This document shows positions 11,948 through 23,249 of a stretch of 64,000 bases of DNA, in pieces. Positions within the stretch are counted from its first letter, which is position 1. Each line of letters opens with the position of its first letter. The DNA is from Hydractinia symbiolongicarpus (lineage: Eukaryota > Cnidaria > Hydrozoa > Anthoathecata > Hydractiniidae). The DNA lies in the NCBI RefSeq assembly GCF_029227915.1, contig NC_079879.1:24868501-24932500 (forward strand), in the 5' to 3' direction. The translations under genes were made by a program, and so were the position numbers. The notes beneath the pieces were generated by a model. That model was not told where the DNA came from and ran no database searches. It saw only the letters and a program-made list of their open reading frames with translations.

Positions 11948-12451
11948 TTAAGTTTTATGGTTTATCGTTTGCATAGTCAAATATGATACTGTTTTTTCCT
12001 GCCGGTTAGAACAATTTAAAATATACTCCTTCTTCTTGTTACTGTCACTTCGGTAACTGTCCCTATCTGGACCACAAGATAATTCTTCAGCTACATTCGA
12101 GGGTTTTGGTATGTGCTTACTTCCTACACAACAAATGTCTATATTCTAAAATGATTATCATACGTGCTACGACTACTCACAGTCATTTTTAAAATGATTC
12201 ACCCGGCTTGATATTAATTAATAGCAAAGTATATCCTTCTACCGTCTCAGAAATATAATAGGAAATATATTTGACTACCTGACAGAGCCTTGGCTACAAT
12301 AGTTCTTTGAAAGTATCAATAGCAAAGGAAATGTTTATAAGAAATAAGTACTGCTTAGAAGAGTACAGCGAAAAAAAGGAAGTTAAGTTGAAAACTCACC
12401 CTCAAAGGCTGCTATCACTGAAATTAGTGTAAACAGTATGATTAACCTCAT
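11948..12451 (-). CDS. candidate small secreted protein, two or more exons
   Basis: Exon 1 (12451-12400) starts ATG and encodes MRLIILFTLISVIAAFEG, a classic signal peptide. It is followed at once by a strong donor, GTGAGT (12399-12394). A compatible acceptor (ttgttgtgtag) opens exon 2 at 12123. In phase, exon 2 reads SKHIPKPSNVAEELSCGPDR, then a Ser/Lys/Asp-rich segment with a second Cys, reaching a stop at 11950-11948. An internal GTATCA near 11989 could instead splice to a small open exon near 11690-11640. A TATA box lies 84-92 bp upstream of the ATG. The mature product would be a short hydrophilic peptide or protein with two Cys. I recognise no family; a neuropeptide precursor or small venom/mucus protein are possibilities only. 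Confidence 0.45.
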
Positions 12452-12534
12452 TTTTATTTCTGCAACAATGATAACTTTATGAAAAAATTCAAGCTGACAA
12501 TCCAAAAGCAGTTACTGAAATCTGAAAACAATCG

Positions 12535-12543
12535 CCTTTTATA
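12535..12543 (-). promoter_or_regulatory. TATA box for the secreted-protein gene
   Basis: The minus strand reads TATAAAAGG, a near-consensus TATA box. A start site about 30 bp downstream would fall near 12505-12513, leaving a 5' leader of roughly 55-60 nt before the signal-peptide ATG at 12451. Confidence 0.5.
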
Positions 12544-13458
12544 GAAAAGTTCGCGGATATATTTGTTTGCCACTGCAGGAGACTGCAATGCTAAACCCTT
12601 TGGTAGCTATGGATAACGATCGATAAGACATTGTTTCACAAGAACGTATCTTCTCACAATTAATTTATAAAACGAGTGCAGCAAATCCTCCGGAAATGTG
12701 TAACAGCTGTTATCTATTGCAAGAGTCGACATTTTTTCTTCAGTATGTCTCTATTGAGTAAAATGCATTATTATTTTTCTCTATTCTTTATGTAAAATTA
12801 TTTTAGCCAGTTAGTTTAATACTTCTTTGACGTAATTTCTATTCAAATAAGGGGGACATAAGACGTCAAACACTTTCACGAAGGAGACAATATCTTTTGA
12901 GGCCTCCGCACATAAAAAGGTGATGTGCACTCTATGCTCACTTAACGTAAGATTTTTATCTACACATTACATCGCAAATGTCAGTGTTTTTTGCGCCGTC
13001 TATGCTACTGGCATACTTAATTTAATTTTAAATTTTTAAGTTTAGCCATTTTGAATTTAAACGTATTTAAAGTTCATAAAATGAGATAAAGATAGATATA
13101 TGAATGCGGATAAATTGATGGTGAACTAATAGTATAAAACACGTATATCATAAAAATATTTTAATCTTAACGAAGCTTTTCGTTACAAGAATAAAACTTC
13201 TCTCGAGAGATAGAAAAACTAAAAACCAATAATGAACCTATAGCTATCTATTGATTATAGAATTTTATGCAGAGCCCCTACATATAATAGAAAACGAAAT
13301 ATTTTAGAAGCGTTTTTTATCGTGTTGTCCAATCCATCCCCTAACGACCAAAAAGATATTGAGAGTTTAAATTTATTGAGTATTTAGCTCGATTAAAGCT
13401 GATTTAATTCATTTTTTAGATGAAATATGTCTAATAACATCGAGGAAAACATTTCAAT
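12544..13458. other. non-coding stretch between two candidate genes
   Basis: Divergent promoter space: the gene at 12451 reads left and the one at 13459 reads right. No open frame or repeat of note is visible. Confidence 0.4.
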
Positions 13459-14417
13459 ATGGATTTTCATGAAGCGTATAAAAGAAGTATGGAAAGGCAA
13501 AAAGAAAACGGTGAAGAACTTAGGTTCGTAAATTCTTTGTAAAACGAGGGCAATATGTAGAATTTCCGATGGTAGTAAAGTCTTTATGTAATGAGTTCAT
13601 TCATCCAAGTTGCCATTGTGGTGACAGTCGAACCTAAGTTTAAAATGTCTTTCGTTTCTTGAAACACAGTGTAGAATTTTAGGAATTAATAAGTAAAGCA
13701 ATAAAAAAAATGAAAAAACGAATAAATAAACTTTGAGATTGTAGCTTCCTTTTTTACAGTAAGTTCATGCCATTTTTTGGCTGCATTGAAAGTATTAAAG
13801 AAGAGCGCATTGATGATTATGACGTTGTTATTGATTCTACTTTTCCGATACTCACTATTGGTTACACCGTGTTATACAAATTATGGTATACTTAATACTT
13901 CCTTCTCTATCTTGAGAAAGCAGTTTAAAATTTACAGCCTCTTAGTATTCTGTATTATTTGGCAACCTCCCAACAACTTGTCCCTTTTATAGATACCGAT
14001 TGTCCTACACTTGAATTGCGAGATTGCATCATTGGTAAGATTTTTTTAGAGTGTTTCTTGAAGGCTGTAATTAGTCACTTAACCGCGAAATTGTACAACT
14101 GTAACCTCGTAAAGGCCTCGTACAGGTTCATTCAAATACCGTAGGTTCAAGGCGCATGCATGAAGGTGCTCAATATTGTAAAAGAGTACTTTTACAGGGG
14201 GTGATTTTGTCAAAAGGGAAATTTATTGTGAAATTTGTATGAGCGCTAAAAACGCTGCGGTATGTATTGGCGTAATTCATGTCTTAATGCATTTTCTGGT
14301 TGCCATCTTGAGTTTTTCCGCGCATTTCAGTTTCCAGTGAAAATGTGCTGTTCGAACAAACAACTGCTCAATGTTAGCACGTGGTGCACAGCGATCGAAG
14401 AGGGCCTTTCCCTGTAA
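13459..14417 (+). CDS. candidate five-exon gene, product unknown (118 aa)
   Basis: Five short exons join in frame: 13459-13523 (MDFHEAYKRSMERQKENGEE…), 13760-13860 (KFMPFFGCIESIKEERIDDY…), 13993-14034 (DTDCPTLELRDCII), 14198-14259 (GDFVKREIYCEICMSAKNAA) and 14331-14417 (FPVKMCCSNKQLL…, stop TAA). Acceptors are tttttacag, cttttatag, cttttacag and gcatttcag. Donors three and four are strong (GTAAGA, GTATGT) but one and two are weak (GTTCGT, GTTACA). Phase agreement at all four junctions (2, 1, 1, 0) argues for a real gene. The protein is charged at the N-terminus, with about ten Cys, most in the second half (YCEIC, MCC), possibly metal- or disulfide-stabilised. A GTAAGG overlapping the stop could extend it. 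I do not recognise the family. Confidence 0.45.
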
Positions 14418-16360
14418 GGTCAATAGTTTGACATTAGATTTTATCGCATAATAAGGGTAAAATCTCCTTTTCTTACTTTTTGCTGCTACTGCTACTACGT
14501 AGGCGTATCAATGAATTTTGCAGCTAATAATTTGAAACAATTGTTTTGAGACAGTAATGACGAAATTCAAATAGCCTGACTTGTAAAAATTTCGGTCTTA
14601 ATTAGACTGCAAATAAAATTACTTCACTTTTTATAAAAATTAGTACGGTGAACCAAAAAAGCACCCTCGTCATAATGCCGACGTCAACGTTTTTACCTTG
14701 AATATCTACCATCTTTGCGTCATCGTTGTAAAATCAGATCGAGATGTACCAATAGGAAGGTATAGGGGCAACTAAGCACATTCAAACTGTAAACAAACAC
14801 TATCGGGTATTTTTCCTTTTTAAAGTTACTTTTATACACTCGTTCTATTAATCAGAAATCAGTCCGCTCGAGATATCGGCTGTCTTAACCAATGTTTAAA
14901 AAAGTCAACAACCGGTCATACTGGAACCTAGCCAGCTAGCTAGCCCCCTTTTTTAACAAGATCCAGCCAAGCTAGGCTGAATGTTTCCAATATGACAGCC
15001 CCAACTCGGCTTACTGATTTTTCCGGATTTTAGTATGATTAAATTTTTTTCGGTAAGCCTTTTTCATTATCGCCTTTCCATGATTAGCCGTGGTAGCGAA
15101 AAACCAAACATATTTTCCTCTTTCTCTAAAACGTTTAAGCAAAACAAGTCATATGTCTTTGAATAGTAACAAAAGACCTTACAGCCTAAAGCGCGAAAGT
15201 GGAGCATGGTGATAACTCATGTGCAGTCAGAAATAGCAAGTGGTATTTGTCCAAATTCATATTTATTTGCGTTGCGTTTCTCCATTTGATAATTGTATTT
15301 ACAAAAACGGTATATTCACATGTTTATCAAACTCATATTTTTCTAGGAAGGTGCATGAAGATCTGGAAACGAGATTGCCATGCCAAAATAAGTGCACGCG
15401 TCGATATTGACATATGACCCCATAGAAAGTGTGTCTACTTCATTAACATTGCTAATGTCATCTGCACACAATTCATCATCAAACGTAAAAGTCAGTCCAC
15501 TGTCTGTTGCTATTTCTGACGCAACATGCTTTTTCTTCTTTAACATTAAGTTTTGGTACCCCTTCTGCAAAATCTTTCCCGCGCATTCCCTTCAAATGAC
15601 AAAGTTAGGAAGTCATTTTGTGGTTTCAGTATATCCCCTGACCAGCAAGCTTAAAGTTGATCATGTACGGTTTATAAGAAAATAATTATTAACTTGCAGA
15701 TAATCTCTTACTTTTGTGGATGCATTTGAAGTCTGACGGAAACAAAAATACAACAATCAACAAGCCAACGAATGCAAACACACCGGATACCGACGTTTGA
15801 ATTATTGTTTAATATAACTCGCAATCATTGCACGTGTTGTTAAAAAACAGCAAACAAATCCTGCATTTAGGTTCGCAACACTTTTTACGGTTGAGTTAAA
15901 GGAAAACCACTATTTTCTGTACATTATCACAAAATTAGTCCGAATTACACCGCTTATTAATATTTCGACTACACTGTTTTTATTTATTTTAAGAATGGTT
16001 TTAATCCATAGAATAGTACAAACGTAATCTTCGAAAATCTTGACTGAAAAAGACACGTAATTTATCAAGAAACATGCTAAAACGTATGATATTTACCTGG
16101 GTGAGAATGCATTTGATTTATATGCTGGTCGTAGTGTTTGTATAGTAAATATGATAAAACCGGTTGTCATTGTGTCTGTAAAACTCATTGTGGAATATAC
16201 AAATGCACTTGAATTCTGAAACAAAACATATATAAGATTATGTCATTGGAATGTTGATTTCCTCCTCACAAAAATAAAGGCATTTCAACTAAGAGCGAGT
16301 CATGTTAAGCGTATTCTGATTTTAAATTTTAACCTAATTCAGTTCTTCGTTTAAAGAACA
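14418..16360. other. mostly non-coding; uncertain frames
   Basis: The minus-strand frame 15570-15343 has protein-like composition (acidic, Ser/Thr-rich, ending ISFPDLHAPS). A hydrophobic segment (GVFAFVGLLIVVFLF) lies upstream near 15805-15730, before a GTAAGA donor. The phases of the two pieces do not agree and no ectodomain exon is visible, so I do not call a gene. The rest is AT-rich and featureless. Confidence 0.35.
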
Positions 16361-16413
16361 ATTTGGTATTAACGCAGATCCTTGTTATTCGAGGATCTGC
16401 GTTAATACCAAAT
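16361..16413. repeat. perfect 21-bp inverted repeat (hairpin)
   Basis: The left arm, 16361-16381, begins atttggtattaacgcagatc and is repeated exactly in inverse at 16393-16413, with an 11-nt loop. It abuts the hairpin end of a Helitron-like copy that starts near 16411. Confidence 0.9.
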
Positions 16414-16533
16414 CGGTGGCCCGTGGACAAATCCACTGGTTTACCTGTCCTTTTTATACCGTCTTTCTTGTGTCTCGCTACTGTAGTACCATTGTGCGCG
16501 GATATAGACAAAATACGGCTTTTAATATAGAGA
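16411..16533 (-). mobile_element. Helitron-like non-autonomous copy
   Basis: The copy contains the family hairpin (cccgtggacaaatccactgg) and the downstream tract cctttttataccg…tctcgctac. On the minus strand it would begin TCTCTATATTAAA at 16533 and end past the hairpin near 16411, where the usual CTAG is lost. Immediately right, 16534-16537 is CTAG, so another copy's 3' end may once have abutted its TC start. Confidence 0.55.
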
Positions 16534-16537
16534 CTAG

Positions 16538-17920
16538 TCCTTAAGAGTGATGAATTTTTCAGACAGGGTTCCGTCGTACATATTTCCCCCATCTTTATTT
16601 CACGCATTTTGTTCGCTTGTTCACTGTGCCACACATTCAAGTCTAGCGATTTAGTACACCTGTACTAAATGCAGTATGTCCTAAATCGAGTGCGGCCAAC
16701 GCAGCATTTAGTATTTTAGGTGCAATATATTTTTCAAAACATAACTTTACCGCTACTTTAGCCAAAATGAAAAACACAGTTTACAAGCAGTTGGATCAAA
16801 AATAGGAACGATGCCGGGCTAAAGTATTAATGTTATTATACTTTGTCCTGAAAGGTTTCAAAAAGAGGGAGAATAGCTCTTTTAAAAAAGGGTCAAGATA
16901 TCACACGACCATAGATTGCATTTCTTAATTTGCAAAGTTGAAATATTCTTCCTCTCGTCGCTAAAAGAAACACACAAAAAACAAGAAAGAACTTGATCAT
17001 AAATTGTAGCAGCAAAAACAACGTAAGAAAGAAATAGTTCTAATGTACGCATAAAAATTAAAACTTTTACAAGGAATTTCTTAGAGGAGAGGTTATTACT
17101 TTAACTTTTTACGCAAGTGTTCATGGTAACTCTATGGCAATGGTTGCTTGTGCAAACACGGAAGTTCTCCATCTATTACAAACGTTACGTTAAAGCTAAT
17201 AAACATTCGAAACGTACATTTCAATACCACTATGTTGACACAATAACGTTAAGACGAAAGTGGGCTTTACGTTTCAACTACTGAAGGGTTTACTAATTAG
17301 AAAAGTTTTCCCCTGCTTTCAACATCTGACTCCTGAATTTCTCAGAATAATTGCTTAAATAACTATATAAATGAATCCGAGCAACAGATTCATTACATAT
17401 TCTGAAATCAAGATCATAACTACAACAACATCAACTGCAAATCTTAAAGGAGGTGAATAATATTTGCTTTAATATTTTGTAAAAACTTTGTTATACACAA
17501 AATATTTTTTCCTTGTCTCTGCTTATACTGCGTAAATCTGAATTTTTTTCGTTGTATAACATAGTTGACAAGATGTAGTTTACGCTGAAAATTAGGCGGT
17601 ACTTCCCACAAACTTGATATGACACACTAGTCTCAAATCTATCACACAATATATGGGACTGTCTTCCTATACACTAACGCCATAACAGAGAGAGCACTCT
17701 CACATAAGCCATGTTTGCCACTGCCACGTTTATATCATTCTAATTATGCGAAATTAGGGCAAAACGACTATGCAAAAGAATCAACGATTATCAACAAGAA
17801 ATAAAACCTCATAACTCATTGAAAGTTAAACTTTTTAACAGAGCTATTCAGAGCTATTCAGGCTTGATACTCAGTCCTACATGGCGCGGAAAATCAGTCA
17901 GCGAATTTAGATGCTAGTCG
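16538..17920. other. non-coding stretch
   Basis: No supported gene. A TATATAAAT at about 17363-17371 with a GAG|GTGAAT donor-like site near 17450 could mark a promoter and leader exon on the plus strand, but I find no coding exon to go with it. Confidence 0.3.
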
Positions 17921-18447
17921 TCAATATGTACGGTTTTTGCGCAAACGCAGAAGGAAATAGACCAATAAACATCTCTCCAGAATCTTTCCACGCGCTGATT
18001 CTGGATACAAGCCCCTGTTCAGGGCACTACTGCGACTATCACCTCGTACTTCTTCCATGAACTGCCATACAAGTACGTTTTCCCCAACCATATCAGTCCT
18101 GACCCGTGACGGCACCCATAGCGTCCAGCCGTAACATCAAAAACCTCCAGCACGGTGGTTGCTCTGTTATTTTTTGCACGCCGTAAAAATACTATTAATC
18201 GCAAAAATGCATCGATACCGCCATGCATGACAAAACCCCACTGAATCAAACAGTGGTGTCCATCTATGTGACAGAGACTGTTGGGAGAAGCTACTGAATA
18301 AGTACGACGAGGTATGACCATTGCCCATTGTTGTCTGAAATTTTCTGTATCGATGTCGGATAGAATTTCCCGAATACGGCGTTGTTGGACTTTAATGATC
18401 GTCATTAAAAAATGAAAATAATGATTCACTAGATAATGAAAAAACAA
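17921..18447 (-). pseudogene. DDE integrase-core transposase fragment, frameshifted
   Basis: The 142-codon frame 18447-18019 reads VIPRRTYSVASPNSLCHIDG, then HHCLIQWGFVMHGGIDAFLR. This matches the integrase-core family abundant in cnidarian and fish genomes, with the first catalytic Asp in HIDGHH (residue 62). A shifted frame (18115-17921) carries the next block, RVRTDMVGENVL, supplying the second Asp and the Glu region. A third frame gives VERFWRDVYW, equivalent to the conserved IERLWRDV block. At least two frameshifts break it. The N-terminal half normally seen in this family is missing, so it is a dead fragment. Confidence 0.8.
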
Positions 18448-18935
18448 TGCTGAACGTGAATGTATGCTGAATCTGAATATAAGAAAATGCTGAAATATAA
18501 TACGTGAAGCTGAACCAAAATTTCTGACCTAAAAAGTGCTACAAAGAAACAGCCATAGTGCAAGTATGTCTACGTTCAGTTCTAAAATGGCCATTTTCCT
18601 CTGTTGTTTTTCGTGAGCAGCTTCACGACTTCGTAAGTTTTGTTTACATACCAACATTCAGAATGTTCTCAAACTAAAAAGAAGCTAAACAAAGTGTTGT
18701 ATTGAGATAAAACCTGAAATTATTTTGTAAGCCCTTCTTAGGAGAAAGTGAAATCTTATCAATTTAGCACGAAAAAATCCTGGGGCGTTTCATGCGTTTA
18801 TTCATATTGAAAACAACAAAGAATGGAGTTGATTCGATGCGCTTTAAAGTCGTTTAGTCTTCTTCTCTCCTTCTACTCTTCTTGTTTACATCTATAGCTA
18901 TTATTATGGTTGCTACGAATTTGGATGTTACACTA
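18448..18935. other. non-coding stretch
   Basis: Nothing coding is visible between the integrase fragment and the Crypton-related units. Confidence 0.4.
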
Positions 18936-19077
18936 ATACAATATAAACTGTTTTGTCTATCTATACCGAAAAAAATTACCCGACGTCAAAAGTATAGACC
19001 GCGCTTGTAAGGTCGATACACTGGCCGAGGGTAATATTTCTCGGAATAGATAGACAAAAACAGTTTATATTGTATTT
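18936..19077. repeat. foldback MITE-like unit, copy 1
   Basis: The arms near 18936-18982 (aatacaatataaactgtttt, then gtctatctat) and 19030-19077 are imperfect inverse copies of about 45 bp around a ~50-bp centre. A second diverged copy lies at 19824-19955, at the same position relative to the neighbouring Crypton fragment. Confidence 0.75.
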
Positions 19078-19291
19078 ATTAACTGATGCTATTTCCAAAT
19101 GTTTGTAGAAACCAGGACTATTTTCTAAATATTTACTTGTGACAAGGTTGTAAAAACCAGGTTTTGTTAAAAAAAGAAAACGTTCGATTAGAATTTCATT
19201 GTTTCAATTTTTCAAATACATGTACAAAGAGAAAACAAAACATTCAAATAACTATATAGAGAACTTTTTTAAACGTTTTTTGAACCAAAGT

Positions 19292-19564
19292 TTATTCTTC
19301 GTCAGAAGAAGAGTCTATCACACAAATTCGACGTCTTTTTGCTTGTTGCTCATTGTGCTGGTGAATGTTTATATTAAAAACGCAGTTATTTAGGTGTGCA
19401 CCATCGAACATGGATTTAAAATGATCAACATTTCTTGATGATGAGATGGATGTAGTGTTTTCATCGTCGATTGTAGAAACTGACGTTAAGGATTGGGATG
19501 GCATAAAATCAATTCCATAATCGAAATTACTTTCCAGTTCTTCAATGATACTTGAATCGATCAT
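19292..19564 (-). pseudogene. Crypton-related C-terminal fragment, unit 1
   Basis: This frame shares its tail with the fragment at 20443-20120: FKSMFDGA, VFNINIHQ, EQQAKRRR and CVIDSSSDEE align closely. The recombinase part with the HxxR, H and Y residues is not present in this copy, where a Ser/Thr-rich stretch precedes the shared tail. It belongs to a duplicated block with an offset of roughly 800-870 bp. Confidence 0.65.
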
Positions 19565-19823
19565 GTTGTTGTTTTTTGTAGCTTTAAAAAAAGCTGTTTT
19601 GTAAAAGTATAGTTATTAAAGTAAAATTTCAAACTTGTATGTAGCTATGTTATCACGATTCTCTGGCAATGTTATTTGTTTACATTTATAGCTACCATTA
19701 TGGTTTCTAAGAGGTTAAAATTTATACCGTGCTGTATAAAGCCGGTCGTTAAGGCTTCTTATCCAATCAGCGCAACGGATTTCCCGTATTAACCGATTGA
19801 AAGTAGCTATCAGTTAACAATAA

Positions 19824-19955
19824 TGCAATATAAACTGTTTTATTTATTTATACCTAGGACTATTACCCGATATCAAAAGTATAAATCGATACGCTGATTG
19901 AGGGTAATATTTTGCACCAGAGATAAGGAAAACAGTTTATATTGTATTTATTAAC
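19824..19955. repeat. foldback MITE-like unit, copy 2
   Basis: Diverged copy of 18936-19077 with the same termini (aatataaactgttt and inverse) and an intermediate block with ttacccgatatcaaaagtat. It marks the second of two tandem units. Confidence 0.75.
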
Positions 19956-20119
19956 TGATAGCTATTTTGTTTGGGAAATCAAGATTATGTTCTAAAGATT
20001 TACTAGTGACAAGGTTGTAAATAACAGATTTTGTTAAAAAGAGAAAGCATTCGATTTGAATTTTATTGTTTCAAAAAAATACATTCTAATAACCACATGT
20101 AGAATTTTTTGAACGTTTT

Positions 20120-20443
20120 CTACAACAAAGTGTATTCTGCGTCAGAAGAAGAGTCTATCACACAAAACCGGCGCCGTATTGCTTGTTGCTCATTGTACTG
20201 ATGAATGTTTATATTAAAAACGCATTTACTTATGCGTGCACCGTCGAACATGGATTTAAAATTATCAAAATTACTTGAAGCGGTGTGGTATGGTTTTAAA
20301 CTTTCGATGTTTTTGTGACCACTCAATTGAGATACGCGAACTAGATGGACGTTGTTGTTGAAAAGAGTTAAAATGGCTGCTTTTCTGGCAGAGTGATTCG
20401 ATATTTTGAATTTACTGCAACCTGATTTTCTGAGATTTTGCAT
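20120..20443 (-). pseudogene. Crypton tyrosine recombinase C-terminal fragment, unit 2
   Basis: Cryptons move using a tyrosine recombinase. The 107-codon frame keeps the catalytic C-terminus: NHSARKAAI supplies HxxR (H17, R20), QLSGHKNIES supplies the second His (H43), and LKPYHTAS supplies the nucleophilic Tyr (Y52). A low-complexity tail ending CVIDSSSDAE follows. A full recombinase would be several hundred residues, and the N-terminal part with the first catalytic Arg is absent. The tail is also seen in unit 1. It is related to the DUF3504/Crypton-derived domains of animal proteins such as QRICH1 and ZMYM. Fragmentary, surely inactive. Confidence 0.75.
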
Positions 20444-20649
20444 GCATGTAGCAATCTTTAACGATTCTCCGGCAATGTTATTTGTTTAAAGTTATAGCTA
20501 TCTTTGTTGTTTTAAGGTTAAAATTTATACCGTGTTGTATAAAGTCCGTTTTTAAGGCTTTCTCTCAGCGCTTTGAATTTCCCGTATAAACCGGTTGATA
20601 ATAGCAATCAGTTAATAACCTGCTGTATAAAGCCTGTTGTTAAGGCTTT

Positions 20650-23090
20650 TTGATAAAATAAAATAGTTTCCAATTAATACTACATTATAATTGTTCTAAT
20701 CAAAGACTGTCTTATCAAACTATGATATCAATTGCGCACCAAAAAAGTAGAAGCCATCTTAACAACAGCAATCTTTAGATGAACTTATCTTTGATGTATT
20801 TTCTACCAGTGTCATTATTTTGAATTTTTAAAGATGACACAATGGAATTGATCAGAGCAGTATCGGGACTACTCATTGTATTATTATTCTCTGTTGTGAC
20901 TCTTTTGCTAAGCACGTACAATTGACTTTTTATAAAGTCTCATGCGCCCGTTTTTACACCAATGACACTGCCGACTTTAAGTTACAATTTAACGTCTAAA
21001 AATAGTACAATTTGGAATCGGATTGAAATGCTACAAGAGGAAGGGGACTGTGTGGAAAAGAAGAAGATAATCCATTGTGACCTACTTTCCGCATTTGTAT
21101 CAATGCTTCACCGTTTTGTTGCTTGCATAAAGAATCTTATGATTTAGACAGAATGTTTTTTATTCGTCAGAATGAATATGAACACTGTGTAGGCTTATTT
21201 TAGTGGTCACGTCCCAAACCAAGAAAATGTGGATATCTAAGTATTTTTTATACAGTAGCGATTGTAGTTTAAATGACCCAAAATGTTACCTTTAAAATAA
21301 TTATGATTTTTAAGAATACCCACAAAGCTGTAACCTATTCACCACAACCAGGATTTTTCAATGCCAGGAAACATTCCAGAAACTATACCCCGGCAAATAG
21401 AAGACTTGTTATTGAAACTGAATATTAGCGACGCCCGTTTTGGTTGGCATCACAATTTTTGGGCTATTTGCTGTGAAGACCCAACAGTGTATTTCATGAT
21501 AAGATTTGATGTTAAAAACACAAAATATTTATTTATTTCCCGTATGTTGCGATGTATATAAACATGAGAAAACTAGACAAAGTTCATTGAAAGTGCCAAT
21601 GAATATTTTGATAAATTTACCTCAAATGTCACCGACAGAAAAATGTATGTGGCAAATGACGATAAGACTATAAAAGAGAAACTTGGAAATTTTTTAACAC
21701 AACTGGAAAATCTTTTAATGCTTCTATTACCGCAAATAATAGCATGCAAAAAGCTGATATTATATTCCTGATCGGTTAATAACTCGCTGAGTAAAGTTAT
21801 TTTTTTTCTTGAAAAACGAGAACTTGTCGGTAAATTTGTTTCATAATTTTCTCCTCCTATTTTTACGAAACAAACTAACAATCATAAATAAATATTCACA
21901 GTTCAATTATTCTTTTGTTTCGACATACTCATTAAAAGAAAAGTGCCAGTGCTCTCCACCGTAGAGGTTTTTAGTTTAACTGTGACTTTAGGTTAGTGAG
22001 GTTATATCTATAGCGCGTTGAAGAGTTTTGTATTTAGTTGTTAGTTTAACTTTAACTTGTTATACATCAGCGCTACATATTAAGCATACGTAAATATTTT
22101 TGCGAGATAAACGCAATATTGAACGATTTTCCACTACTAGCTAGAAAAAATCAATAATTTTCAAGATAAATCCTGTGCCTTGTTTAACTTCTGGCACCCT
22201 GTGCTTTATTAGTCATCTTCTAATTTATATTATAACTTCCGATATCGCCCTTTTGCTTTTCTTTATCAATGGTACATTGTGTTTATTGTGTGATGTCTGG
22301 TAACTTGTACTGCGTAGAATTAAATTTTTAAAGAGATTAAATTTTCTTTATAACTGTCACAGCCTGAAACACCTTGTCTAAGCCAGTTGAAAGCATTGTT
22401 ATAGAAAATTAAATTGTCTTTGATAAATGGTTTAAATTTATTTCTCGTTCCGAGGCATGCCCAAAATTGGCTGATTTCCGCAGTGGAATAACTAGCAAAC
22501 TTTTAAGTTTTTCTTTAATTTTGTGAATTGTTTTAGAAATGCAATTTACAGGAGGCACTAGGTAGTTGTATTCAAGCACTTAAAAAATAACAAAATGCAA
22601 CTGCGCAAGTTCCTGGACACAGAAATTTCGAATCTATCATATTTCTTATTTTGAAAACTACCGAAACAAGCACTAGTAAAAGATCTCCATTGACTCCCTA
22701 GACACATTATGAACTAGTCTCCCACTCATCGTAATCTATGTTTTTCAAGCGTTAGTATTAAGGGATCTGGGTATCCAGTTGGTTATAAGATTAATATCAT
22801 AAACTCTTGACAGTTCGAATATCTTTAATGAAATACTTTGTAATTTAGTTTTACTACTCCCAGATGAAATTATCTTAGAAGCTGTATAATTATCAGTAAA
22901 CTATACCACAGACCTGTACTGAAGTTGTTCTCTAAACGACTCTAGCCCAAGCTCTACAGTTTTCATTTCTCGCTAAATAAGGAGTCCCAAGGAGATATTC
23001 AAGATCTAGCGGGTGTTATTACCCCTATTGCTATACTATATATATTTCAAAATTGGGAGTTTTACCTATATTTAACGCTTTCTAAAATTT
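20650..23090. other. mostly non-coding; weak coding-like blocks
   Basis: Plus-strand frames at 21361-21561 (MPGNIPETIPRQIEDLLLKL…FGWHHNFWAICCED…) and about 21578-21770 (FIESANEYFDKFTSNVTDRK…) have protein-like composition and lie 20-40 bp apart in different frames, possibly one decayed exon. I recognise neither. The rest is AT-rich with nothing to report. Confidence 0.35.
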
Positions 23091-23094
23091 AATA

Positions 23095-23246
23095 CTATTT
23101 TAAACTCTTTCTTTAACAGATAGTACAGATGTTAAGTACGCTTCTTGGCTGGTTGTTGGTGGCTGGCCAATCCAGTGTTCCCATTGTCCACACGCAAGGC
23201 ATACATCTGTGAGCTTTGGTCCTCTTTTCAAGTTTGTTGTTCTTTG
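23095..23246 (-). pseudogene. zinc-knuckle-like remnant
   Basis: A minus-strand frame reads KRGPKLTDVCLACGQWEHWI, then GQPPTTSQEAY. The CxxCGxWxHW spacing resembles the CCHC zinc knuckle of retroelement gag-like or DIRS-type proteins, although the final Cys position reads Pro. An upstream Gln/Thr-rich stretch starts with an ATG (MVEQQTTNSEAQTDKEQQ) in a neighbouring frame. Short and broken; low confidence. Confidence 0.3.
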
Positions 23247-23249
23247 TCA

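Noticed and set aside
15343-15811. Possible membrane-protein gene on the minus strand (hydrophobic segment plus cytosolic-like exon)
   Set aside because: The donor of the hydrophobic piece and the acceptors of the following frame are out of phase, and a stop lies just upstream of the hydrophobic piece with no acceptor between.
16329-16640. 103-codon minus-strand frame
   Set aside because: Runs across a Helitron-like repeat and the 21-bp hairpin; it is repeat sequence, not a gene.
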